Source of the DNA: Pseudomonas taeanensis MS-3
GTDB taxonomy: Bacteria > Pseudomonadota > Gammaproteobacteria > Pseudomonadales > Pseudomonadaceae
Length of the DNA: 64,000 bases
Reading direction: 5' to 3'
Assembly (NCBI RefSeq): GCF_000498575.2
Contig: NZ_AWSQ01000001.1
Location: 670,859 to 734,858 of the forward strand
Positions 53,596-62,165 of this stretch are shown here, piece by piece. The position numbers were made by a program, and so were the translations under genes. The notes below the pieces were generated by a model, which did no database searches, was not told the DNA's origin, and was given only the letters and a program-made list of their open reading frames with translations. Each line of letters begins with the position of its first letter. The stretch's first letter is position 1.

Positions 53596-53684
53596 TAGCA
53601 GGCTGTTGAAAAACTACTGCGCTCGGCTATGCGGCGTTGAAATCGGCCTAGCCGTCGCTCGCTACATTTTTCAACGGTCTGCTA
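53596..53684. mobile_element. MITE-like element, short copy (89 bp)
   Basis: It has the same ends as the 50654 element (left identical, right two mismatches), and the first about 50 internal bases match. It is missing about 70 bp of the middle, so it is an internal-deletion derivative. Its right end supplies the stop codon (TAG on the minus strand) of the AGCS symporter gene. Confidence 0.82.
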
Positions 53685-55127
53685 GCGTTGGTGCTGGTAG
53701 TTGCTGACTTCGGCCTGTGCGCTCGGCTCCGAGGTCGGCGGGGTGGCCGGCCAGGCTGCGGGGTCGAGGTCCAGATCGGCGAACTGCTTAGGATCGAAGA
53801 CCGGCGACTCTACACCCGCTTTTACCTGGCTGTCGTAGTCCTTCATCAGGCGCAGACCGACCTTGAACAGCAGTGCCAGGGCCACCAGGTTGGCGACTGC
53901 GAGCAGGCCCATGGTCACGTCGGCGAAGGCGAACACCGTGCCCAGGTCCTGCACCGAGCCCCACAGCACCAGGCCGACCACCAGCACACGGTAAGTCTGT
54001 ACCGGCCAGCGCTTGCTGGTGAAGAAACCCAGGGCGTTCTCACCCAGGTAGTAGTTGTAGATCAGCGTGGTGAAGACGAACAGCAGCAAGGCGATGCTGA
54101 CGAACACCCGGCCCCACTCGCCGACTACGGCGGCCATGGCGGTCTGGGTCAGCACTACGCCGGCCATCTCGGTGCCCGGCTGATAGACGCCGGAGAGCAG
54201 GATGATCAGCGCGGTGCAGCTGCACAGGATGATGGTGTCGATGAACACGCTGAGCGACTGCACGATGCCTTGGGCAACGGGGTGCTTGACCTGGGCCACG
54301 GCGGCGACGTTGGGTGCGCTGCCGAGGCCGGCTTCGTTGGAGAACAGGCCGCGCTTGACGCCCATGATGATCGCCGCACCGATGCCGCCGGCGAAGGCCG
54401 GTTCCAGGCCGAAGGCGCTCTTGACGATCAGCGCCAGCACCTCCGGCACCTGGTCGATATTGCCGCCGATCACGAACAGCGCCATGGCGATGTAGGCGAA
54501 GGCCATGCTTGGCACCAGGATGTCGGCAATCTTGGCGATGCGCTTGATACCACCGAAGATGATCAGGCCGATCACCACCACCAGGGCGATGCCGCTGATA
54601 TGGGTGGGCAGGCCGAAGGTGTCGTGCAGCGAGCTGGCCACGGTGAAGGACTGCACGGCGTTGAAGCCAAAGCCGAAGGTCACCAGCAGCAGCAAGGACA
54701 CGACGATGCCCAACCAGCGCTGGCCGAGGCCGTGCTGGATGTAGAAGGCCGGGCCGCCACGGTAGGTGCCGTCGGCTTCGCGGCGCTTGTACAGCTGGGC
54801 CAGGGAGCACTCGAAGTAGCTGGTGGCCATGCCGACCAACGCCACTACCCACATCCAGAAGATCGCGCCCGGGCCGCCGAGCATGATCGCCACCGACACG
54901 CCGGCGATGTTACCGGCGCCGACGCGCCCGGCGACGCTGAGCATCAGCGCCTGGAACGAGCTGAGCTGGCCCGGCTGACGCTGAAAGGCTTCGCTGAAAA
55001 TGCGGAACATGCTGCCGAAATAGCGGAACTGCACGAAGCGCGAGCGGACCGTGAAATACAGGCCCAGGCCGATCAGCATGACGATCAGCAGCTTGCTCCA
55101 GAGCAGGTCGTTGAGGAGGTCCAGCAT
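53682..55127 (-). CDS. AGCS-family alanine/glycine:cation symporter
   Basis: A 481-aa sodium- or proton-coupled amino acid symporter with about 10-11 membrane helices. The family signature is VGAGNIAGVSVAIMLGGPGAIFWMW (about 70-95), and NEAGLGSAPN (about 245-254) is diagnostic. It likely imports alanine or glycine. It is divergent from the HTH regulator at 55286. Its final codon and stop abut the MITE-like element, so its end lies exactly at the insertion point. Confidence 0.9.
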   Translation of the reverse strand: MLDLLNDLLWSKLLIVMLIGLGLYFTVRSRFVQFRYFGSMFRIFSEAFQRQPGQLSSFQALMLSVAGRVGAGNIAGVSVAIMLGGPGAIFWMWVVALVGMATSYFECSLAQLYKRREADGTYRGGPAFYIQHGLGQRWLGIVVSLLLLVTFGFGFNAVQSFTVASSLHDTFGLPTHISGIALVVVIGLIIFGGIKRIAKIADILVPSMAFAYIAMALFVIGGNIDQVPEVLALIVKSAFGLEPAFAGGIGAAIIMGVKRGLFSNEAGLGSAPNVAAVAQVKHPVAQGIVQSLSVFIDTIILCSCTALIILLSGVYQPGTEMAGVVLTQTAMAAVVGEWGRVFVSIALLLFVFTTLIYNYYLGENALGFFTSKRWPVQTYRVLVVGLVLWGSVQDLGTVFAFADVTMGLLAVANLVALALLFKVGLRLMKDYDSQVKAGVESPVFDPKQFADLDLDPAAWPATPPTSEPSAQAEVSNYQHQR

Positions 55128-55285
55128 GAGGAGATGCCTCTCTTGTAGTTATTCGGGAATGCCACGCAGCGGGCGACCTGTGCATGGTTGAGTAACCGCG
55201 TGTGTCAGGCAATTTCGCAGATAGCGGCGATGTGACGCGAGTTGATGCTATATTTGCGCCGCTAGCACCATTCTAGGTAGGCGTC

Positions 55286-56104
55286 ATGTCGAACCATCAG
55301 GGTCACAATCTCAAGCTGCTGTGCAGCCACTACCGCTCTATTGCCGAGGTTTGCCGGCAGCTGGCGATCAACCGCGCGCAGTTCAACAAGTACCTCAGCG
55401 GGCAGAGCCGGCCAACGGCTTACAACCTCAAGCGCATCTGCGATTTCTTCGGTATCGAGGACTATGAACTGGGCCTGCCGGCGGAGCAGTTCGCCCGCCT
55501 GATCGGGGTGCGCCGCAGTGGTCAGGAGCGGCCGGCGGCGGCCGATCCGCTGCTCGAGCTGCTGCAACCGCTGCGCGAGCATTGCAGCAGCCTGTCGCGC
55601 TACTGCGGCTACTACTTCGAGTACGCCAACTGCATGTCGGTGCCCGGCAACATCCTGCTGTCGCTGGTGCAGCTGCGCGAGGAGCGCGGCACCTACCTGT
55701 TCGAGCGCCAGGAACGCCAGGAGCGCTCGCGCGCCGACAACGGCGAGGCCGACGACTGGGTGCGCTGTCGCTATCTGGGCGCGGCGTTCTACCTGCAAGA
55801 CCGGGTGTTTCTGATCGACTACGAGTCGCTGACCGCCAATGAGGTGAGTCAGACCATCCTGATTCCCAGCTTCAAGAGTCGCATCACCCGCCTCAACGGC
55901 CTGAAGACCGGGGTCTCCAGTGGCGACCGGCGCACTCCGGCCTGCACCCGGGTGGTCTGGGACTACCTGGGCAAGGAGATCAACCGGGTCAACGCCTACC
56001 GCCAGGTGATGCTCTATGGCCCGGATGACCCGCGCATCGACGCCGACATTCGCCAGCGTCTGAGTGGCGGCCAGGTGCGCGACGGCTTGTTCGAAGTCGA
56101 GTGA
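55286..56104 (+). CDS. Helix-turn-helix (XRE-type) regulator
   Basis: A 272-aa regulator. The N-terminal XRE-like helix-turn-helix (about 12-60) reads SIAEVCRQLAINRAQFNKYLSGQSRPTAYNLKRICDFF. The remaining about 200 residues (FKSRITRLNGLKTGVSSGDRRTPACTRVVW) form a domain I do not recognise. The intergenic region to the AGCS gene is about 160 bp, so it may control that symporter. It is convergent with the BCCT gene at 56238. The Shine-Dalgarno is weak. Confidence 0.8.
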   Translation: MSNHQGHNLKLLCSHYRSIAEVCRQLAINRAQFNKYLSGQSRPTAYNLKRICDFFGIEDYELGLPAEQFARLIGVRRSGQERPAAADPLLELLQPLREHCSSLSRYCGYYFEYANCMSVPGNILLSLVQLREERGTYLFERQERQERSRADNGEADDWVRCRYLGAAFYLQDRVFLIDYESLTANEVSQTILIPSFKSRITRLNGLKTGVSSGDRRTPACTRVVWDYLGKEINRVNAYRQVMLYGPDDPRIDADIRQRLSGGQVRDGLFEVE

Positions 56105-56237
56105 CTGCAGGCGGGTGGTTGCACGAAGGCGGAAGGAAGCCGCCGGCGGGAAGCGCTCGCTGGCTCGGCGGTGGCGAGACCAGGACGGTCAGGCGGATGC
56201 CTGCCGCCGAGGGCAGGCGTCCGTTTTCAGCGGTGTA

Positions 56238-57890
56238 TCAGTTGCCGGCAGGCTGCGCCTTGGCCATCACGGTGGCCGGTGCGGCTTGTGCTGTGGGCGT
56301 GCTGTCGAGCTGATCGACCACTTGGCGGCGGCCATTGTTCAGACGCAGGCTGCAGACTTTGGTGTCCAACGCCGCGCCGAAATCTTCGCGAGCCCAGCGA
56401 ACCAGGGAAATGGCCATGATCAACATCACGGGCAGCATCGGCAGGGCGACCACCAGGGTGGAGGTCTGCACGGCCTTGAGGCCACCCACCACCAGCAGAC
56501 CCACTCCGAACAGGGCCAGCAGCACGGCCCAGAGCACGCGGTTGCTGCGTGCCGGCTCTTCATAGCCGTTCAGTTCGCGGGTGCTGATCGAGGCCAGGGT
56601 GTAGGCCGAGGAGTCGACGGTGGTTGCCAGGAATACGAAACACAGCACGGTGAAGGCCGGAATGATTACGCTGGAGAGCGGCAGCGTCTTCAGTACCGCG
56701 ACCACCATGGCCGGCATGCCTTGATCGTTGAGGATGCTCAGCAGGTCCACCACACCGGTGGTCTGCAGATGCACGGCGTAGCCGCCCCAGATGGCGAAGA
56801 ATGCCCAGCAGCCGACGCTGCCCCAGATCACGCCATTGAGGACCAGGTCCTTGATGGTGCGGCCACGGGAAATGCGTGCGACGAACAGACCCATCATCGG
56901 CGCGTAGGCGACCCACCAGGCCCAGTAGAAGACCGTCCAGCCCTCGGGGAAGCCGCCTTTCTCGATCGGGTCGGTCCACATCGAGATGTGGAAGAAGTTG
57001 TCCAGATACAGGCCCATGCTGTTGGTCCACAGACCCATCAGATAGAGGGTCGGACCCGCCGCCAGGACGAACACCAGCATCAGCACGGCCAGCACGCCGT
57101 TGATGTTGGACAGGGTCTGGATGCCCTTGCTCAGGCCGTTCCATACGCTCCAGGCGATCATCAGGGTCCACAAGGCGAGCACGCCGAGCTGCAGCAGGAA
57201 GGACTGTTCGAGGCCGAACATTTCCTGGAACAAGGCGGATACCAGCGGTACCGACAGGCCCAGGGAAGTGCCCACGGCGCCGATGATGGAGAACATCACG
57301 ATGACGTCGATCAGCTTGCCCAGGGGGCCGTCGATCAGGCCGCCGAATACGCCGCGGCAGGCCTCGGACAGGCGCAGCACGTTGCCCTTGCGCACGTAGA
57401 GGTAGTAAGCCATGGGCACGGCCGGCAACAGGTAGATGGCCCAGGGGATCAGGCCCCAGTGAAACATCGGGTACATGGCCGCCCACTCGGTGGCGGTGCT
57501 GGTGCCTTTGGCCAGGTGCAGGGGCGGGCCGTCGAGCAGGTAGATCGGCTCGGCGAAGGCCCAGGCGCAGATGGATATGCCAATACCGGCGCAGAACAGC
57601 ATGGTGATCCAGGCGCCAGTGCTGAATTCGGGCGCTTCCTCCGGTGAACCAAGCTTGATGCGGCCTAGCGGGCCGAAGGCCAGCCAGCCCATGAAGGCGA
57701 AGGAGGCCACGCCGGTCACCAGGAACAGCCAACTGAAGGTGCTGGTAATCCAGGAAAATAGGTTGTTGACGATCTGTAGTCCGGCTTCCGGAAACAGCAT
57801 GAGGGGAACGCTGGTGCAGAGTACGGCGATCACGGCGGGCCAGAAGATCGTCTGCTCTATACCTTTGCCGGCAAGGTTGTTGTTGTTCAT
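56238..57890 (-). CDS. BCCT-family transporter, likely carnitine/betaine
   Basis: A 550-aa BCCT transporter with about 12 membrane helices; CAGIGISICAWAFAEPIYLLDG and FYWAWWVAYAPMMGLFVARISRGRT are family signatures. The length and the glycine-poor GIGIS variant resemble CaiT/betaine-type members. The gene follows the XRE-PAS regulator on the same strand across a 519-bp gap that carries a triple GTTAAC array, as does the Rieske oxygenase promoter at 63.4 kb. It is therefore likely the uptake system for the substrate of the oxygenase genes upstream. GAGGTAA precedes the ATG. Confidence 0.9.
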   Translation of the reverse strand: MNNNNLAGKGIEQTIFWPAVIAVLCTSVPLMLFPEAGLQIVNNLFSWITSTFSWLFLVTGVASFAFMGWLAFGPLGRIKLGSPEEAPEFSTGAWITMLFCAGIGISICAWAFAEPIYLLDGPPLHLAKGTSTATEWAAMYPMFHWGLIPWAIYLLPAVPMAYYLYVRKGNVLRLSEACRGVFGGLIDGPLGKLIDVIVMFSIIGAVGTSLGLSVPLVSALFQEMFGLEQSFLLQLGVLALWTLMIAWSVWNGLSKGIQTLSNINGVLAVLMLVFVLAAGPTLYLMGLWTNSMGLYLDNFFHISMWTDPIEKGGFPEGWTVFYWAWWVAYAPMMGLFVARISRGRTIKDLVLNGVIWGSVGCWAFFAIWGGYAVHLQTTGVVDLLSILNDQGMPAMVVAVLKTLPLSSVIIPAFTVLCFVFLATTVDSSAYTLASISTRELNGYEEPARSNRVLWAVLLALFGVGLLVVGGLKAVQTSTLVVALPMLPVMLIMAISLVRWAREDFGAALDTKVCSLRLNNGRRQVVDQLDSTPTAQAAPATVMAKAQPAGN

Positions 57891-58409
57891 CGACTCGTTA
57901 CCTCGCGGACAGGCCAGGCTTGCCTGTCCGTGGTCGTTTTTTATAGTGCGCGGCGCTTCTGGTTAGCGGTGAGCCGGGACGCTGCGTATATCGGCCGTCA
58001 TGTAACGGCGCCGAAGAGTGCGCAGCTGTGCCTGGCTAACAGCAGCCAGAGGCCGCTCGTCTGAGCTGCGCTCCTGCGCGAGTGGGGCTCCAGTACAGTA
58101 CATGTTAACTAATGGTTAACATGTACTGTGGGTTAACATTATGGGTGGGCATTCAGCGGAGTGCAATAGCCGCCTGGCAGGCATTCGTCGCTGTTTCGGG
58201 GCCTACGGAGGGGAAATCGGGCAGCCGCCTATGGCCCCGTCGCGTCGGGCGCGGGGGCATCTCGGGGAAGGCAATGGAAGGGCAGCTAGTGCCGTCGCGG
58301 TTGTCGTTCGACGGCAGGGGGCAACGCAGGCCAGGGGGCGGTCAAGCAGTCGCGAGCGGTCTTGCGCTAGTAGCCTGGCGTCGTACGCCAGGCGTGTGCC
58401 CAGAATGTA
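57891..58409. other. Promoter region of the BCCT gene
   Basis: A 519-bp gap with no believable gene. It contains the GTTAAC array at 58095-58143. About 200 bases separate that array from the BCCT start, implying a leader of that order. The stretch 58145-58409 is GC-rich without recognisable features. Confidence 0.6.
58095..58143. promoter_or_regulatory. Triple GTTAAC operator array (BCCT promoter)
   Basis: Three GTTAAC boxes start at 58104, 58115 and 58132 (spacings 11 and 17). The first two are the inner ends of a perfect 15-bp inverted repeat, ACAGTACATGTTAAC and GTTAACATGTACTGT, around a 5-bp spacer. The same three-box layout occurs upstream of the Rieske oxygenase gene (63415-63454), with 32 of 40 positions identical. 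The likely binder is the XRE-PAS regulator encoded beside it. Confidence 0.85.
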
Positions 58410-59516
58410 TTACGGGGCGGACCGGCCGGCGGTCTTGAGTTTCGCCAGTTGTTCCTGGCAAAGGGCCAGTTGTGCGCGAAGTTGTTCGCGCTCCTCGCGC
58501 AGTGCGGTGGTGTCTTCGAGGAAGGTGATCAGGTGCTCAGCCTCACCGCTGATGGGGTTGCGCTGCAACGAGGTTCGCGCCCGGATCCAGATGAAGTGGC
58601 CGTCACGATGGCGCATGCGCTTCTCGATTTCGTACATGTCAATCTCGCCGGACTTGAGCCGCGCCAGCAAGGTCAGGTTGTGCGTCAGTTCGTCTTCGTG
58701 GCTGAGCAGCTGGAAGCGCTGGCCGCACAGTTCCTCGCTGGAGTAACCGAGCAGTGTGCACAGGCGCTGATTGACCTTCAGCCAGGTGCCGTCGAGGTCG
58801 ATATAGGCCATGGCGCCGCAGGCCTGTTCGAAGATGGTGCGAAAGCGCTCCTCGCTGTCGCGCAGGGCCTCTTCGGCGATCTTGCGTTCGGTGGTGTCGG
58901 TACTCACGCCGGTCATGCGCAGCACCCGCCCCTGATTGTCGCGAATCGGTGTGGCGCGCGAGGATATCCAGCGCACCTCGCCGCTGCCCAGAACGATGCG
59001 GAAGTCGAGATCGTAGGGCTCGCCCGTGGCGATGGCCTGGTCGATCGTGGCCCTCAGGGAAGCGGCATCCTCGGCCACCACGTGGGGCCAGAAGTCATCG
59101 TTGCGGTTCACCTGCCAGCCGTAGATTTTCTGCACGTTGTGCGAGTAGGTGACCTCGTCGCTGAGCAGGTTCCACTCCCAGGTAACGATGCGCGCGTTCT
59201 CCAGCGCCAAGAGCATGCGCGCCTCGCTCTCCATGATCTCGGCAGCATATTGGCGGCGCACGTCGGTCATCGGCAATTGCACAGCCTCGGCGTTTTCGGC
59301 CTCCTGCTGGGCCTGTTCGCCGTAGCGCAGCCAGATCCAGTTGACGTCGAGGAACTCGGCCAGGCTGCGCAGACGCTCGTTGTCGATCTCGCCGCCGCGG
59401 GTCCACTTGTGCACCGCGGTGCGGGAAATGCCCAGGGCGCTGGCCACGGCCTGCAGGCTCAGTTTCTTGAGCTCAAGCAGTTCCTTGAGGCGAAAAGCAA
59501 AGCTGTCAGGTTCCAT
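58410..59516 (-). CDS. XRE-PAS transcriptional regulator of the oxygenase cluster
   Basis: A 368-aa regulator. The N-terminal XRE helix-turn-helix (about 8-60; SLQAVASALGISRTAVHKWTRG) is followed by two PAS domains (about 95-215 and 220-345; the first ends TTERKIAEEAL), then a coiled-coil tail (LREEREQLRAQLALCQEQL). PAS domains usually sense a small molecule or redox state, so a pathway substrate could be the ligand. The start is set at ATG 59516 (MEPDSFAF); the frame opens 33 bases earlier. It lies between the oxygenase operon and the BCCT gene, both preceded by the same GTTAAC array, making it the prime candidate regulator of both. Confidence 0.83.
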   Translation of the reverse strand: MEPDSFAFRLKELLELKKLSLQAVASALGISRTAVHKWTRGGEIDNERLRSLAEFLDVNWIWLRYGEQAQQEAENAEAVQLPMTDVRRQYAAEIMESEARMLLALENARIVTWEWNLLSDEVTYSHNVQKIYGWQVNRNDDFWPHVVAEDAASLRATIDQAIATGEPYDLDFRIVLGSGEVRWISSRATPIRDNQGRVLRMTGVSTDTTERKIAEEALRDSEERFRTIFEQACGAMAYIDLDGTWLKVNQRLCTLLGYSSEELCGQRFQLLSHEDELTHNLTLLARLKSGEIDMYEIEKRMRHRDGHFIWIRARTSLQRNPISGEAEHLITFLEDTTALREEREQLRAQLALCQEQLAKLKTAGRSAP

Positions 59517-59660
59517 AGCAAGGGCTTCTCGGAGGCGCCGTGGTGGCACGGCACAGGGTCAGGAAAACACCCAGACTAGCGACTGCAGGAGGAAGGAAAG
59601 GCAGGGCCGGGGCAACTGTGAGCGGCGATTATACACAGCTGCCCCGGCACCATGCCGGTG

Positions 59661-60629
59661 TTACAGGTCCAGTACCAGGCGTGGCGTGCGGGCGCGCGAG
59701 ACGCAGACCATCAGGGTTTTCTGCAGGGCCTTTTCTTCGTCGCTGAGGTACTGGTCGCGATGCGCTACCTCACCTTCGAGGATGGTCGTTTCGCAGGTGC
59801 CGCACACTCCTTCGCGGCACAGGCATTCGACCTCGGCGGCGTTGGCCTTCTCGATCGCCTGGAGAATGCTCATGCCTTCCTCGACCTTGAGTTCGGTGCC
59901 GGAACGGGCCAGCACCAGGGTAAAGGCGGCGCCTTCGGCCGGGGCCACGGCGAACTGTTCCCAATGCACGCGCTCGTCGGCGATGCCCTGAGCCTTGGCC
60001 GTGGCGATTACTGCATCGATCAGCGGCTTGGGGCCGCAGACGTAAAGATGCGCCGCGGCGTCCAGGCCAGCGATCAGCGCGTCGAGATCCAGGCGCTGCT
60101 GCAGGCTGTCGATATAGAACCGCGTGCGTTCGGCATGCGGGCCGCTGCCCAGTTCATCGGCGAAAGCCCCATGCTCTGGGGCGCGGAAGGCGTAGTGCAA
60201 TTGGTAGTCGGCAGCCTGCTCGTGCAGTTCATACAGCTGCGAGAGGAAGGGGGTGATGCCGATGCCGCCGGCGATCAGCACGTGCTGAGCGGCCGTCTCG
60301 CTCAGGCCGAACAGATTGTTCGGCGCGGCGATGGTCAGCTGGCTGCCGATCTCGACCTTGTCGTGCATGAAGGCCGAGCCGCCCTTCGATTGCTCCTCGC
60401 GGCGTACGCCGATCTGGTAGCTCGAGGTGTCACGCGGCGAACTCATCAGCGAGTAGGCGTTGCTGTACAGCTTGTCGCCATCGTGCATCTGCACGATGAC
60501 ATGGCTGCCGCCGGTAAAGGACGGCAGCGCACTGCCATCCAGGGCACACAGGCTGAAGCGCTTGATCAGCGGAGTCACCTGCTCCACGGCGGTGACCCGC
60601 ACGTCGATCATCTGATACTTGTTGGACAT
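59661..60629 (-). CDS. cntB: Rieske oxygenase reductase (CntB/YeaX-like)
   Basis: A 322-aa class IA-type reductase. The N-terminal flavin-binding domain has NAYSLMSSPRD (about 57-67), the NAD-binding domain GGIGITPFL (about 115-123), and the C-terminal plant-type 2Fe-2S ferredoxin domain CREGVCGTCET with a further Cys near MVCVSRA. It passes electrons from NAD(P)H to the oxygenase subunit encoded at 62166. The order of domains and the context match CntB of the carnitine monooxygenase. GGAGG precedes the ATG. Confidence 0.9.
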   Translation of the reverse strand: MSNKYQMIDVRVTAVEQVTPLIKRFSLCALDGSALPSFTGGSHVIVQMHDGDKLYSNAYSLMSSPRDTSSYQIGVRREEQSKGGSAFMHDKVEIGSQLTIAAPNNLFGLSETAAQHVLIAGGIGITPFLSQLYELHEQAADYQLHYAFRAPEHGAFADELGSGPHAERTRFYIDSLQQRLDLDALIAGLDAAAHLYVCGPKPLIDAVIATAKAQGIADERVHWEQFAVAPAEGAAFTLVLARSGTELKVEEGMSILQAIEKANAAEVECLCREGVCGTCETTILEGEVAHRDQYLSDEEKALQKTLMVCVSRARTPRLVLDL

Positions 60630-60659
60630 GCTTTCCTCCAGAGGGCGCTTATCCGCGCA

Positions 60660-62108
60660 TCACACCGCTAAACACAGGTATTTGATTTCCAGGTAGTCAT
60701 CGATGCCGTAGCTGGAGCCCTCACGACCGAGGCCCGACTGCTTGATGCCGCCGAAGGGCGCCACCTCGTTGGAAATCAGCCCGGTGTTGACCCCGACCAT
60801 GCCGTATTCCAATTGCTCGGCGATGCGCCAGACCCGGGCGATGTCGCGGCTGTAGAAGTAGGCGGCGAGACCGTAGGGCGTATCGTTGGCCATGCGCACC
60901 ACCTCGTCGTCGCTGTTGAAGCGCACGATCGGCGCCACCGGGCCGAAGATCTCCTCGTCGAGGATCTGCATGCCCGGCTTGACGTCGGCCAGCACGGTGG
61001 GCTCGAAGAACTGCTCGCCGAGCGGGTGCTGCTGGCCACCGGTCACCAGGCGCGCGCCTTTTTCCAGGGCATCGTCGATCAGGCCGCGCACCTTGGCCAC
61101 GGCCTTGCTGCTGATCAGCGGACCGATCTGGGTGCCCGGCTCGAAACCGTTGCCGATCTTCAGGTCGCGCACCCGGGCGGCGAAGGCCTGGGCGAAGGCG
61201 TCGTGCACCTTGTCGTGAACGAAGATGCGGTTGGTGCAGACGCAGGTCTGCCCGGCGTTGCGGTACTTGGAGACCATCGCGCCTTCGACCGCCGCGTCGA
61301 TGTCGGCATCGTCAAAGACGATGAACGGCGCGTTGCCGCCCAGTTCCAGGGACACCTTCTTAATGGTGCTGGCGCACTGGCTCATCAGCAGGCGGCCGAC
61401 CGGGGTCGAGCCGGTGAAGCTGAACTTGCGCACCTGGGGGTGTTCGGTGAGTTGTTGGCCGATGGCCACGGCATCGCCGGTGACGATGTTGATCACCCCG
61501 GCCGGCAGACCGGCACGCGCGGCCAGTTCGGCCAGGGCCAGGGCCGAGAACGGCGTTTCGTTGGCGGGCTTGACCACTATGGTGCAGCCGGCGGCGAGGG
61601 CCGGCGCGACCTTGCGGGTGATCATCGCCGCCGGGAAGTTCCACGGGGTGATGGCGGCGCACACGCCGATGCCCTGCTTGATCACCAGCAGGCGCTTGTC
61701 GGCGCTGGGCGAGGGAATGATGTCGCCGTAGGCGCGCTTGCCTTCCTCGGCGAACCACTCGACAAAGGACGCCGCGTAGCGGATCTCGCCGAGGGCCTCG
61801 GCCAGTGGCTTGCCCTGTTCCCAGGTCATCAGCGCTGCCAGGTCCTCTTCATGCTGCACGACCAGATCGAACCAGCGCCGCAGCAGACGCGCCCGCTCCT
61901 TCGCCGGCAGGGCACGCCAGGCCGGCAGGGCGGCGTCGGCCGCTGCGATGGCACGCAGGGTTTCGCCGCCGGCCATCAGCGGCACGTGGCCGATCATCTC
62001 GCCGGTGGCCGGGTCGCTGACTTCGACGCGCTGCGCGCTGTCGGCGTCGCACCAATTGCCGTTGATGTAGCACTGCTGGCGGAACAGTTGTGGGTCTTTG
62101 AGTTTCAT
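60660..62108 (-). CDS. Semialdehyde dehydrogenase (GabD-like; malic/succinic semialdehyde)
   Basis: A 482-aa NAD(P)-dependent aldehyde dehydrogenase of the GabD group. Catalytic Cys lies in NAGQTCVCTN, general-base Glu in LELGGNAPF, and the cofactor loop FTGSTPVGRLL. The C-terminus has GGIKQSGLGREG. ATG 62108 is preferred over ATG 62123, because GGGGA lies about 9 bases upstream and the length matches GabD. It sits between the oxygenase and reductase genes. CntA/B chemistry on carnitine gives trimethylamine and malic semialdehyde (gamma-butyrobetaine would give succinic semialdehyde), so this enzyme should oxidise that product to malate or succinate. Confidence 0.9.
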   Translation of the reverse strand: MKLKDPQLFRQQCYINGNWCDADSAQRVEVSDPATGEMIGHVPLMAGGETLRAIAAADAALPAWRALPAKERARLLRRWFDLVVQHEEDLAALMTWEQGKPLAEALGEIRYAASFVEWFAEEGKRAYGDIIPSPSADKRLLVIKQGIGVCAAITPWNFPAAMITRKVAPALAAGCTIVVKPANETPFSALALAELAARAGLPAGVINIVTGDAVAIGQQLTEHPQVRKFSFTGSTPVGRLLMSQCASTIKKVSLELGGNAPFIVFDDADIDAAVEGAMVSKYRNAGQTCVCTNRIFVHDKVHDAFAQAFAARVRDLKIGNGFEPGTQIGPLISSKAVAKVRGLIDDALEKGARLVTGGQQHPLGEQFFEPTVLADVKPGMQILDEEIFGPVAPIVRFNSDDEVVRMANDTPYGLAAYFYSRDIARVWRIAEQLEYGMVGVNTGLISNEVAPFGGIKQSGLGREGSSYGIDDYLEIKYLCLAV

Positions 62109-62165
62109 GTCGTGCATCCCCATTCAGGTGCGAAAGCCGGGCAGCAGTTGCCCGGCCGGGTGCGA

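Noticed and set aside
50654..53684. Composite transposon formed by the two MITE-like copies
   Set aside because: No transposase gene lies inside, the copies differ in length, and each carries its own complete pair of ends, so independent insertions are simpler.
53688..55148. Antisense 486-codon frame over the AGCS symporter
   Set aside because: Overlaps a gene with clear AGCS signatures; composition is that of a shadow frame.
55128..55285. Glycine riboswitch upstream of the AGCS symporter
   Set aside because: I looked for the paired aptamer pattern often seen before such genes and found none in this 158-bp region.
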